Assembly (NCBI GenBank): GCA_019649035.1
Contig: BMAT01014146.1
Coordinates: 44,830-65,251, forward strand
From: Elysia marginata
Taxonomy: Eukaryota > Mollusca > Gastropoda > Plakobranchidae
Length of the DNA: 20,422 nucleotides
Direction: 5' to 3'
The position numbers and the translations under genes were made by a program. Each line of letters begins with the position of its first letter. Positions within the stretch are counted from its first letter, which is position 1. Below, piece after piece: positions 1 through 11,400 of this stretch. Under the pieces are notes generated by a model that had not been told where the DNA came from, ran no database searches, and saw nothing but the letters and a program-made list of their open reading frames with translations.

Positions 1-12
1 GAGAGAGAGAGA
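1..12. repeat. (GA)n microsatellite at window edge
   Basis: Six GA units at the very start, probably the tail of a longer tract outside the window. Confidence 0.7.
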
Positions 13-668
13 TAAAGATCGTTCAAACGATGTACATGTTGTACATTTGTATTTCTGAATCCTACCTACCGTCCATGCATAGTGTTTATATAATCAAGGG
101 AAACAACTCGTACTCTAAAGGGAAATAACTAGTAATTTTTTTTTTTACTACTTTTCATTATAAGTGCACATTATTTGGGTCTCCCAAGTGCCGTGTGTTT
201 AAACGGATACTACAGTAAAAAAAATAGTGCATCTCAATACCCAGGACGCTTTATTTCCTAAAATCAGATAGAATTTGTCAACATGGAGCTTTAAGCTAGA
301 TTGGCACTTCTGCAAGGAAATACGTACTTCCAAACACAACAGCTAAAGTTATTCTTACAATCTTTAAAAAAAGCCTTGTTGAGTTGTTCTAAAGATAAAC
401 TACTGGCACAGCAGTTTTTTGCATTGCTTATGGATGCAAATTTTTGCAAATACTTTTTTTTAATTGATCACAAAAAAGATAAGCCAGATGAAAGATTTCC
501 TTTTCATTTTGCTTCCTCCCTGCACTTCCAAACTTCCTTCTTCTTTCTCTTGTTATTGCTCTGTTTCTACCACTACCACCACCACCACAAGTACTGCAGT
601 GGAAACTTCATTATTCAAATCTCATGTGAATGAAGAAAATCTATTTAAAAGGATTTGAATTATATTCA
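13..668. other. Non-coding, AT-rich; no gene seen
   Basis: I see no supported gene. Two close copies of AAGGGAAAYAACT (96-108 and 118-130) resemble a short motif I recall as frequent in molluscan repeats. A T-run flanked by AGTAA and TTACT (131-148) forms a small inverted repeat. The short open frames here show no recognisable protein and have low-complexity composition. Confidence 0.6.
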
Positions 669-897
669 AGGACTAGGTTTATTTACCAAGCCACTTTTCA
701 GTTCTATAGCACCTTCCTCTGTCACCCCACTTGTGTAAATGCAGAAACAAACTTATTCTATGGGTATGAACACCTCTGTGTAGCTTCTTGGATGGCAACT
801 GACATGCCTTGGAGAAGTAAAACAGCTAGGGATTAGCCTCAATATAAACTTTGAATTAAGGCAATTGAACCTCATGAACTTCAAATTATGAGTTCAA
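669..897 (+). repeat. Dispersed repeat, copy 1 (unclassified)
   Basis: This stretch aligns in the same orientation with 3996-4275. The best blocks are 701-764 against 4020-4083 (64 bases without gaps, roughly three quarters identical by eye), GGGATTAG near 829-836 and 4189-4196, and the AATATAAACTTYGAATTAAG block at 841-860 and 4219-4238. No terminal repeats, tail or coding sequence are obvious, so the type of element is unknown. The divergence suggests old copies. Confidence 0.7.
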
Positions 898-3633
898 TGA
901 GACTGCATTGGTTTTGTGTAGAACATACACTTTTCTTTGCTTCCACAGAAAATAGTTCATACTGATCATTAACAATTTAGGCTTAAATGAAAGCCAAAGA
1001 TACATGTTCAACAGCAAAAAACATAACTGAAGAAAGAATTTCAAGAAAGCCTATTTGTGCCTTTATTTATCTTATCAATGACACACAGAGGAACAAGCTT
1101 GTGTATAAAAACTGTATTAACAAAACATTTATTGCATGGGAATATCAATGTTTGAAGGAAAGCTTTAAATTTGATTTTTCTTCTTAACTCAGTCAGAATG
1201 ACTTAAACAATCCTGTTTTAATAAAAAAAAACCAAAAAAAACAAACAAAAGCCCGATTGGCCTAATGCAGGAACTAGAAAAGGCATAATTGAAATACATA
1301 TCATACATGTGGTAAGTTTATTCCAAACATAATGGTGTGATTCAAAATAAAATGTTAAAGAACAGACTTTTAAAATAAAGCACATCTCATATTATCTGCC
1401 ATACAGAAAAGCACAAAGTACCAGTACTATGCCTCACAACCAGTCTTACTGAGTCAGATGTCAAATTATACTCGTAGTCGTGCCATTTAAAAGTCAGCAA
1501 AAGTTCATCTGTTCAGAAAAATTGAACAATTCAAAGAAATTTGTATGTTTCAAAGCTCATAAAAACTGTTTTAAAATATGGCCACATCCAACCCCTTGCA
1601 ACTTATTGCAGGGCTGTTGAAATCTTAAGAACAATGTTAACAGAGCTTGATCTTTCACTCAATGCAGTGCAACTTTTACTAGTTTTAGCTCAGTCAGCAT
1701 AAGCTTTCTAGTTTTACAGGAGCAAACAATATCTCCATGGAAGCAACGCTCATTCATGTACATGTACATAGTTAACAAAACTGATCTTTTATTCATTCGT
1801 TTACAATTCACAAGCAGTTATAATATTTAACTTTAAGAATATAATTGAAAATATAAATTACACATGCATATTATAAGTTTTATTTGAATCTGTTAAAATT
1901 TTGTCAACTTTCTCCACATCAGCACAGAAGACCATGAAATTTTGCATTCATCAAATAGTGCTCAATACAATATTGAGCTAACTTTATTACTTAAGTGCTA
2001 TTGTAGTCATGGCTTTTGTATGGAATCTGAACATGAGCAACACTGCACTCAACACACAACCCGTCTGTCTAATATTTAATTTTTGAAGGTCTTTAAGTTT
2101 AAACAGAGGAGGGAAGTGTTTGGCGCAAGGTTGTAATTTATTACTAATAACTAATATGTTGGTCTACAAGCAGGGAGGCTAGTGTTGTGTTATGAATTGA
2201 TCGGGGAAATCAGTAATACTAATAGACTCTGAGTAGAAGACCTTGGCCTCTTTAAACTCCAGCCAATTGCTGAGTGGCAATCATACTGACAAAGAAAATT
2301 CAAACACACCTCCCTCAAACACAATAAATTTCCCCAACAATCACACTGACAAAGCTGACATGTAGGTCAAAGTCTGTGTATGGAACTTTTAGTTTACCAT
2401 GTTTCTAATGCAAGAACCTGCAAAATGTGACAGCCATCAAGTCCCTAAACAACAGAGAAAATTATATTGATCAAGTAATTTGCTTTTTTGAAGGAAAAAA
2501 AGAGAGAGAAACTAGAAAAAAGGAATAGAAAAAAGCTGATACACGAGAAGGGCACAAGGGGTTTTGACCTCTTTACTTTGAGCAACAAAAGACTGTGCAT
2601 AGTAAAACTAACTTTTATAGTTTTAACAAAGGCAGGAGCAATGAGAAAAGAAGTAGCCTACATAAGAAGTATTGCATGTACATGTAGATGTGTATTCAAA
2701 TGTCCGTTACTTGGATCTTTTAGTTTTACCCCTAATCTTTTTACAGGATTTGTACATGATTACGATGAACCCTATAGCACCTTGAGGAACGAGAATAACT
2801 GTCACCTTGTAGTTCATTACTGACAGATTGATGAATCACATAAGTTGAGTGGCACTACTCTAATATTTACTTTTAGACTCCAATGTCCACAAAATTCTCT
2901 TTGATTTTCTGGTATTAATATTACTTATAACAAGTGCGACTGAGATGGATGTCTCAAATTTCAATATGCACTTTAATATAAGGTGTTGACATTTTAAACA
3001 AGGCATTTTTCCAAACTACAAAATGTTAGAATGCAAACTGCATCAACTTATCAAAAGTTTGTGGAACGAAATTGATTTCATAAAAAGAAATAGAGGAACA
3101 AATCTGCAAAATCCAACCCATTAGCACTAGTTGCAAGACAAGAGTTCTTTAATGTAAGCAAAGTAAAGTTCCTTTTTACACACCACTTTTATCCATTTTC
3201 TGGCTCTGCATTACTTTAATAAAATTTGCTCCTAACTGACTTGGATTGTAGACTAACAAAACTAAAAATGTGTTTTAATCCACTTTTTCATAGGTCTACT
3301 GAACTGAAAAGTGTATTTTTATATTTAGTCGAAAGAGTGCCCTTATGATGTAGAACTAGTTTTTTAAATACATATCTAAAACATTTTTAAAATCATATAT
3401 AAATTAATATACTATCATTTCTGACATCTGACGATCAATCATTATTAGAACTAGCCTAACATTTTCTGTGTGTTTAATCAACGGTGCAACTGTCAAAGGT
3501 GGCTTATTGAAACTTCGGTTGGCGATATGTAATTAAGTTATTTAAGGGGTGTAGTACTACTAAAGGTAGCGACATGGTATAAGCTATGTCTCTCTAAGTG
3601 GCAAGGCGTTGGGTGCCAAGGCATCTATAAATC
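898..3633. other. Non-coding, AT-rich; no gene seen
   Basis: No gene, RNA gene or bounded element is supported. Small features are a 14-bp perfect palindrome ATGTACATGTACAT (1755-1768) and a short direct repeat AATCAYACTGACAAAG at about 2279 and 2340. An open frame of 111 codons (2488-2823) has a lysine-rich start and no recognisable domain; it is probably chance. Confidence 0.55.
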
Positions 3634-3717
3634 AAAGGTATGAATCATACTAAAGGCAGACATTTTGGGCATTTTCACTTAAAGCCTACTTCTCTCCACT
3701 GCTAATTTCATACCTTT
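3634..3717. repeat. Perfect 11-bp inverted repeat, 62-bp spacer
   Basis: AAAGGTATGAA (3634-3644) and TTCATACCTTT (3707-3717) are exact reverse complements. They could be the ends of a tiny inverted-repeat element or a chance match in AT-rich sequence. No target duplication is visible. Confidence 0.4.
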
Positions 3718-3751
3718 AAAAAATCTGCATTAAACGAAATTAACTAGATTC

Positions 3752-3783
3752 CACTGTGCTGTACTTTCGGTTTAAGCACAGTG
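3752..3783. other. Short stem-loop, 9-bp stem
   Basis: CACTGTGCT (3752-3760) pairs perfectly with AGCACAGTG (3775-3783) across a 14-base loop. It has no following T-run and no clear partner gene. Its function, if any, is unknown. Confidence 0.4.
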
Positions 3784-3995
3784 TATTGTGGGCTACGTTT
3801 ATTGAAAAGCAAAACCATAACAAACTGCCTGAGAGATCAACATTAAAGCAGAAGTAAAAAATACAGCCCAGTCATGATATTTCTAACCCTCAATGGAACA
3901 AAATTTAATTTTGAATTATCCCAAATTTGACTTGACAGTACAGTGAAAACATCATAATCCGAATCTCTTGGGAATGAAAAATATTAACTCAACTC

Positions 3996-4275
3996 AAAGG
4001 ACCATATTGATTATTCTCATTTCTATAACACTTTACTCTCTCATCCAACCTTGCGTAATGCAAAAACAAACTTATTGCATGGGCCATAGAGTGGTATTGA
4101 TAGACATCTCTGTTAAAGTTCTAGGATAGGAACTTGGTGCAGTGATTGTGTATTATAAAACTCTCATGGTTTGGAGAAAAACTGCTCGGGATTAGAAGAA
4201 AAACTTTCTGTAGGGTTAATATAAACTTCGAATTAAGAGAATTGGACCTTATGAAGTCTGAATTNAGTTCAAGTC
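3996..4275 (+). repeat. Dispersed repeat, copy 2 (unclassified)
   Basis: This is the second, longer copy of the repeat at 669-897, same strand, about 3.3 kb away. Compared with copy 1 it has extra bases in the middle (about 4085-4180) and near 4197-4217. It contains the one ambiguous base of the window, N at 4265. Confidence 0.68.
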
Positions 4276-7078
4276 TAACAAAGCCAAAGAAGAAAAAGAA
4301 ACCTCACATGTAGAAAATTTAGAACGATAAATTCATATTATAAGACATCAGGGTTTGGAGGTTTCTACTGTGTGCACTACACAGGAAGGATAAGATTTGA
4401 AAACTGACTCTAATTTGCTGAAACAAATATTCAAATCATCCTGGTTCAGATTATCTGGACGACTGTATTGTATACCTTCTCCTTTGTCATGCCCTAAAGA
4501 TTTTGCTCTATAAGTATGTTTCATAATTTAAAAAGACAACTTCCTTCCTTTATAGTTATAGCCTAAATAAGAAAAAAAATATAATCTACACAAAACTGTG
4601 AATGGCAATCTATGTTAGAGCATGTTTTCAAACATCAAATAAAAAACAATATTTTATTCCAGTTTCTTAAATAAAAGCCTTGACAGCAGCAAACATGCCC
4701 ATCAATTTTATACGAAAACGTAAGCTTTAACAGCCATATGACACATGAAAAAAATCATAAAAATCAAAACCAAAGTTGTTTTGTGGTAAAAGCTACATTT
4801 ATTGTCCATCTCACGTTAAAATGGATCTTTCTTTTTATTGCATGCTTAGTAAAAATTTCACTGGTTTCACTGCAGCACAATGGTTTAGTTACACATGAAA
4901 TAAACAAGAGGTGGTGAAATCTGTGTGGGCATTTTCAGAAATGGGACAATAAGTTGCCTCTGATAGCAAAACTCTTACATGTTTTACATTTCAATATGCC
5001 CTTGCAGACATTTGATATTGTTTGTGTGATTTTAAGCCTATGTGAAAAATATAAATCAGGCTCCACAAATATTTGTTGGTCATTTAGAAATGATTATGAT
5101 AGGCAGAGTTACAACGCATGTCCACTGTCTCAACATAAAAAAATGAAATTCATAAATTTTTGACAATATCTGAGATAGCTCTAACTGCTTGTTGCAAACA
5201 GGGTTTTATGTAGATTTAGCCTTTTTATCAGACACCAATACAACTTCATTGATTTAGAATAAAATTTTTGTTCTTTGTCATCATAACTTTAGATGTCCAT
5301 CTATTAAGACTAATTCCTAGCAGTGACAAGGGGTAGATCTTTTTAAAACCATTTTAACCACCTCCTCCCCCGGCCCCTCTTTTTGAAATGTCAATAAAGA
5401 AGGTGCCTATTTTTCTTAAAACTGCATTCCTCAATTGATTCAATGGTGTTCACATCAAATATGAGACAGTATCTGCCAGTTAGAATATATTCTTAAAAAC
5501 CAAAATACCTTGCCTTGATCAGCTGATTTATCTCTTTGAAAGAAAGAATATGTTCAGAATGTCATAACAATAATGTCTGGGTTTTTTTTTCAATATCATC
5601 ACTGTCAGGCAACTATGACCCTACATGAACTAACAACTTAAAGAAATAAGTCAATATTGTAAAGTATTATTATATTGTATTATATTGGTTGTCAGAATAA
5701 AGAAAAAAGTTGAGTAACCTATACAGCATAATTTGAGTTAATAAACATTCAAATTGCCAAAATTTCAAAAACACCCTAATCACAATTTGCATATATATTT
5801 TAAATCTTGTAGCGTTGACAATGTGTAACAAAATTCAGTATTTTTCAACTATAGAAAATGCATCAGGACTGCAAAAGAATGTGATGGCCTCCTGTCTATA
5901 TCACAGAAGTGTCACATGAAATGGTAAAATACATTTTAGCTTTAAGAAGTCAAAATCAAAAGAAAAAGGAAATGTATTCAACAAAAAACCCCAACAAAAC
6001 AGAAACATAAGCAAAGGATTTCTATCTGATCAGAAAAGCAATATTGTCTGGTGCAATTTTTAAAGTAAACAAATGAAATTTTAGAACTTTTTTTTCCATT
6101 TAACAGGGGGAGCAGGTCCTGAAAAGGAGGTATAATATTAAATGATCAAAATAATCGAAAAGTCTATTTGTGTCTTTCCATTGGCGGGCCCATTTCTGTG
6201 CATTTATTCTGCCCTAAATCAATTTTCAGGTAAGCAGGTTGACCAAATAAGACCTACAATTTACCAAATTTTAGAAACTCAATGGCTGTTTTCAAGCAGT
6301 TTAGGCCCGATTTTTCGGTATTGGCCATGTGTGCTATACAAACTACCCAGTTAACACTGGTCACGTGACTCGGCCTAACTGGCTAGGTGTACTCATTTGT
6401 GATGCACATGTCCACTAAATGCTATTTTTGGATGATAATATTGATGAGGCTTTTTTCTATGCTTTTTGTTATATAATTTGCCTAAAAGTAAAGAAATCAC
6501 ATCCAATAAAATGTATAACATCTCATCTCTTTATAAATGGGGTTATGGCCTCTTATTAGACATGCAGATTTGAACAATTCATGTAAAAAAAGGGGGAGCA
6601 GTCATCAAAAAGCCACTCTCAAATCTTGTAAAGATTGAGTTGCTGTAAATACATGTATTTCCGAAGTTTGAAGTCATTTAGTTGGAAAATGTAGGGCAAG
6701 AGAGATTTTTGGGGAAATGCAAAATCCAATATAACATTATTGCCGTGGTAAACATGCAATAAATATTGCTTCCTAGGTTTGATGGGATACTAAATTTGAT
6801 ACACTAGGTTAAAAATCTCTAAATTAAGAAAAAAAATGTGACCCCATGGACCCGCTCTCTCTTCTACCATCCATAAAGGATTGATGTCTCTCAGATGACT
6901 TCTATGTACAGAATTTGTTCACTTTAACTTTCTTAGAGCCCACACCAGGCTATTTGAAAATATATATGCTTTACATTGTGAATACCTCATAGTTAAACGT
7001 ACATAGCCTTAGTGTTCCTTGTATTATTTAAAACAATTTTTTTCTTAATAAAAAAACCCACAGGCAATGTTTAACAAA
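4276..7078. other. Non-coding, AT-rich; no gene seen
   Basis: No gene is supported. Noted only: an 11-mer AGGGGGAGCAG near 6106 and again near 6590, and a perfect palindrome GTCACGTGAC (6360-6369), which matches the E-box bound by USF/TFE-type bHLH factors. Without a nearby promoter its role is unclear. Confidence 0.5.
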
Positions 7079-7530
7079 TTAAGCTAATTGGGCATGTGTT
7101 TTCTGAGCACAAGGGACTGTATTCCAATGAAAAAACAAACCATAAATATGTATATTAATTGTAGCACTCATTGTAATGTGACTTGAATAAAAAAACAAGA
7201 ACAAGAATATAATAAAAAAAACCTCTGTACACAAACATAAAAAAACCCCAGACCTCTATCCCTTACCAGTCCATTCCTGTACACAATAGCATTAGCTCCT
7301 GAGTTGCTAAGAACTTGTGATACTTTTGGAAACAGACAAAATGAAAAAGGAGAAGAAACTGAGCTCTTAGATCTACATGGAGGGCTCATTACATCATATG
7401 GTGTATTTGAAATTGTTTTCTTCTTGTTGGAAGATTGTTGCAATAAGGTTTTCAGGGTTAAAAGTAATTTAATTGTGGTCTTATTTTTTTTTCCCACCAA
7501 TTGCTTAAGTCAATTGGGCATGTGCTTTTT
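7079..7530 (+). repeat. Direct repeat pair of about 26 bp (7079-7104, 7505-7530)
   Basis: Both copies carry AATTGGGCATGTG in a longer match of about 22 of 26 bases (TTAAG at the left, TTT at the right), same strand, 426 bp apart. They could flank an old insertion or be short dispersed motifs. The sequence between them has no recognised element ends. It includes a weak exon-like stretch on the minus strand near 7269-7325. Confidence 0.4.
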
Positions 7531-8066
7531 TTTTTTTTAAAGAAATTCTTCACAAGATTGTTTCCCAAGTTTCTTATTATTCATGGAAATACAACAAAAA
7601 ATAGAAACGTCTATGATAGGCATCAGATAGCAATATAGCAAAAAATTTCCTTTCCTTCTCAGTCTCTTTTAAAAAGCAGCCAAAATAGAAAAAGCACATA
7701 AAAAATATTATGATGAGCTAACCACCCTTATGAAAAATTAGATAATATGTAAAGTCTGGGTTAATTTGTTCTTTGTATTTTTTTCTAATTTCTGAATAAT
7801 ACATTAAAAGAGCTTTCCTAATTTTAATTTGAACTGAAGCAAGGTTTTTTTTAATGGAAGTAAATGTCAATTTTACATTCCTTTAGCGGATTCAATCTCC
7901 CAAAATTTAAGTTTTTAATAGTTCAAATTTAAAAAAAATTTAAGTTAGTTTTTAGCTTCAGTCCTTAAGTCCTGTGCAAAAACAAGAAAGAAAAAAATAA
8001 TCATTAAATAATTTAAAAAAGATGATACAAGGATTAAACTCAAACTGTCTGCAGTTATATCTTCTT
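7531..8066. other. Non-coding, AT-rich; beyond the probable NTF2 3' end
   Basis: Very AT-rich sequence with several A and T runs. No gene or element is seen. It may include alternative 3' UTR of NTF2 if distal polyadenylation signals are used. Confidence 0.45.
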
Positions 8067-8072
8067 TTTATT
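8067..8072 (-). terminator. NUTF2: Candidate NTF2 polyadenylation signal
   Basis: TTTATT on the plus strand is AATAAA on the minus strand, about 295 bases after the NTF2 stop codon and the first canonical hexamer I see downstream. Others occur further left because the region is AT-rich, so the true 3' end may differ or be alternative. Confidence 0.4.
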
Positions 8073-8366
8073 ATTCTAAAACATGCAAAGCATAAAACAA
8101 AAGGTCAGAGGAAAATCTGGAAAACATAAATACATCATATTAACCTCAACAGCCCAAGCTAGCTTAGGGTTCATATTTTATGCTTGTTTTAAAATGTTTG
8201 GTATCTTGACTTGATATATTCAGTATATTTACCAAAAAGCTGCAAACAGTTTCATTTACATGGCTATAACAATTAACTGTAACTCCAAACTGATAGCTTG
8301 TAAAATGGGGCTTCATACCTAAATCAGGAAGAAAATACTAAGGAAAGAGTACATGTATTTATAAAA

Positions 8367-8483
8367 TCAACAGTTGTGTAAGGCCAATCTAAAAATGTCG
8401 TGATGAACAAAGAATGAGTTGTTGCCTGGTTTGAGGATGAATGTCTGTGTGAACCCCATCACTTTGTCATGCTCAGAGTGATT
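8367..8483 (-). CDS. NUTF2: NTF2 coding exon 4 (residues 92-129 and stop)
   Basis: The exon starts after a TTTCCAG acceptor and ends with TGA at 8369-8367. It begins exactly in the acidic Ran-binding loop (NHSEHDKVM) and runs through GFTQTFILKP, SFFVHHDIFRLALHNC and the stop. The open frame continues upstream into the intron, so reading it alone would suggest a longer protein; the acceptor and homology set the true border. Confidence 0.95.
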   Translation of the reverse strand, partial: NHSEHDKVMGFTQTFILKPGNNSFFVHHDIFRLALHNC

Positions 8484-11400
8484 CTGGAAATGAACAAAAA
8501 GTATAACAGCATAACTTTTTAAGAGTGATAGAGGGGGGGGGGGGGATTTAAGAAAAATAATACAAATGACAAATAAAGAATACTGTTGCAGAAAGTTTTT
8601 TTTTTTTTTTTTGAACAATTTTCCTCATTTACTTATGATCTTACATACATGTCCCAGGTATGTCATCAATTCATTTCGCACAAAGAAACTGTGCTGATAA
8701 TAATAATAATAACAATAATAATAATATAATTATAATTCACTTGAATTGTTGTAAAAGAGTGTAACAAAAATTAGTAAGTTTTACAATACAAATGCATGGT
8801 GTTGTCTTGAGAAGTCTTAGCTACATCGAAAAGCATAAAAATCAATACCAATGGTCTGAATTCACAAAAAATATTCTATTACAAAAATACTTTCATTTGA
8901 TCTTAAAATCCTCTGGGCTTTATATATCACTAACAGTAAGAGTTTTAGTAAATAAGCAGGGGATAGATAGTTTAAACATTTAAAAATATGGCAGGCAATT
9001 TTAAAATCAATGCAGGATTTTAATGCGTTTCTAAACAGACTGTAACTAGGCACAAATTGTTAGGCCTTCGCTCAAAAACATGTACTCAGTGCATCTCAAG
9101 TTTGTCTTAAGTGATTTGTGCATTAACTTTGTGGTTTGTAGGTCACCACAGATACACCAACAGCCAAGCCGTACCTTTCTCTTCTTGAAAGGGAATGAGA
9201 TTTCAACAAGAGTAGCGGAACTTTCCTGGTGTCTCTCCACTATCTTATGAATACAAATATTACAATCTTTTAAACTTTATGCGACAGATTTATTTTGAAG
9301 ATAAACTTTTTATTTAGCTCTATAGTTTTTAAGTTCTAGATGTCAAATCGTTTATAAAAGTAAGAAACTTACCCTACAATCTAGGTCTAGATTGCAATAA
9401 CCACTATAGTATTTTGGAGTGTTGGCTTCTGAAAAAGGGACGTTACTCTTGTTTTACCTCTACTCTCATTCCCTATAGCCTCACATTTTATCATTATACT
9501 TCTAATCTATTGATATAGAATACATCCTTCTGGTATTCTCGGAGAAAGACGACATGGCCTGGTTTGCTCTTCATCACAACACCAATAAAATTTAACTTTT
9601 ATATATAATAAAAAAAGACAACTTACAAAACTTTTGCCCTCTATTTTACTTGGGTCACATCCGTTAGTCCCCAAATAAGGGGAGCAACCTTTATGTAATG
9701 ATAATTCATAAATCATGGCTCGAGCCCTTTTTATTCTACCAGGTAATGCTTTCAAAACATTGATTTCAGTTGCCTTTGTCCTCTTCTGTTTTAAGTGCAC
9801 TTATAAAAAAAGTCCTGTTTATGCACTGTACTATTTCTTCAACAGAACCCAAAATTTCATTGAAGTTTTGAAAAATAGTTTCAATATACCCTGTTACTGA
9901 ATAAGTGATGGAATGCGCTAGCGGTGTAGATACTGATAATATGAATATAAAGGAATTAAGATTGTTAAAGAATTCAAAACCTTCACAGAAACTTACTCAA
10001 TTTACTATTAATTGATACATTCAGTGTTTTTATTCCCACAGGCTGCCATCATCATCTTCATCAATACCTTTCACCATTGGCAGGGTTTATACGCCACTGA
10101 CAAGTAAATGCCACCCACTTTGGTCCTGGGCAAGATTCATTGACATTACAAAAAACAAAAACAGACAAGATTCAAACTTCCAAGCATTTGCACAAATCTC
10201 TTATGTGTCCGTCAATTCAAACAAATAGTCAGGCACAAAATAAAGTTATATATATTACCTTAAGCTGACCAACAACATTGACTAACACTCCTCCGTCAAT
10301 AGTGGGTTGACAGTCTATGGTCGTTAGCTGACGCATCATGTTGTCTAAAGGGATGAGCTAAAATAAAGAAAAAAAATTTGGTGAGCATAGGCAGAAGTAA
10401 CTTGATTTATCAAGGTTAAAACTCAAAATGTCATGTGATGTAAAAAAAAAGTGAACTACAAAAGACAAACATCTTGCTCATAACAGACTAGCCAGAGGGC
10501 CGTTGCATAGCGCGAGCGCTCGCGAAGAGCAAGCAAACCGTTTGCCGCGAGCGCTCTCCTCCCTATGCATCGCTCTTTTCAGCAAACGCTTTTTAAAATG
10601 GCGACCACCTATTTTAAGATAGCTGCCATCTTTTTTAAAATGGCGACCACCCCTTTTAAAATAGCGACTACCTTATGAAAATGGTGACCAACTAACATTC
10701 CTAACAAAATAATTGGGCCCAATCAATACTAAGCTGCTTATTTTTGAAAACTTGTTCATTAAGCTGCTTTGGATACAAAAATTTAATGATAGTAAAAATT
10801 GGCGAAATGTCTGCTAAGCCTAGAGGACTACTTTCGATCTTGACATTTAGAAAGGAAGTGGCGCCATGAAAATTCAGCCAATCAGCGTTGTTTAGTTCGC
10901 CACGCACTACCTCGGGAGGTTGCACGCAAGCGACGAACGGTGACAAATTTAGCGTTGCATAGCGCAAACGGAAAACGGTTTGCAAGCGCTCGCCCTATGC
11001 AGACCTGCCACTCTTTAAAATGGCAAATCAGTATGATTACGCTAAAAAATCAGTATTCAGTGTTAAAAATCTGTATAGCCATGTACCAGTACTCGCAAAC
11101 TCTTACACTTTTTCGTAAAAACATTAGCACTGCAATTTTAATTTGGCCATCGTAATTTAATATGTTAAAAAAAATAATAAAACGAAAACGTGTAACATTT
11201 AAGGACTACCATGCTCCTTTTAATAATACAGAAGGCCTACGGTAGAGTATTTTGGTACAGTATTGATATCTTATTTTCATATCATTAACAAAAAAATTAC
11301 AAAAACTATGAAATTAAGTCTGAAGTTTGACTCATTAAGTGATAGTTGCCAAGCAGTGAAAAATCAGTATTTTGTAATAAAAATCAGAAAATCAGTATTT

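Noticed and set aside
301-633. 110-codon plus-strand open frame
   Set aside because: Opens without ATG, ends in low-complexity Phe/Leu and His runs, and resembles no known family.
2488-2823. 111-codon plus-strand open frame
   Set aside because: Lysine-rich low-complexity start, no recognisable domain, and no supporting splice or promoter context in AT-rich non-coding DNA.
6360-6369. GTCACGTGAC as a regulatory site
   Set aside because: A perfect E-box palindrome, but far from any promoter I can support; noted only in the description of that stretch.
7168-7500. Whole 110-codon minus-strand open frame as a gene
   Set aside because: The flanking parts are low-complexity; at most the small stretch 7269-7325 looks exon-like, and that is reported separately with low weight.
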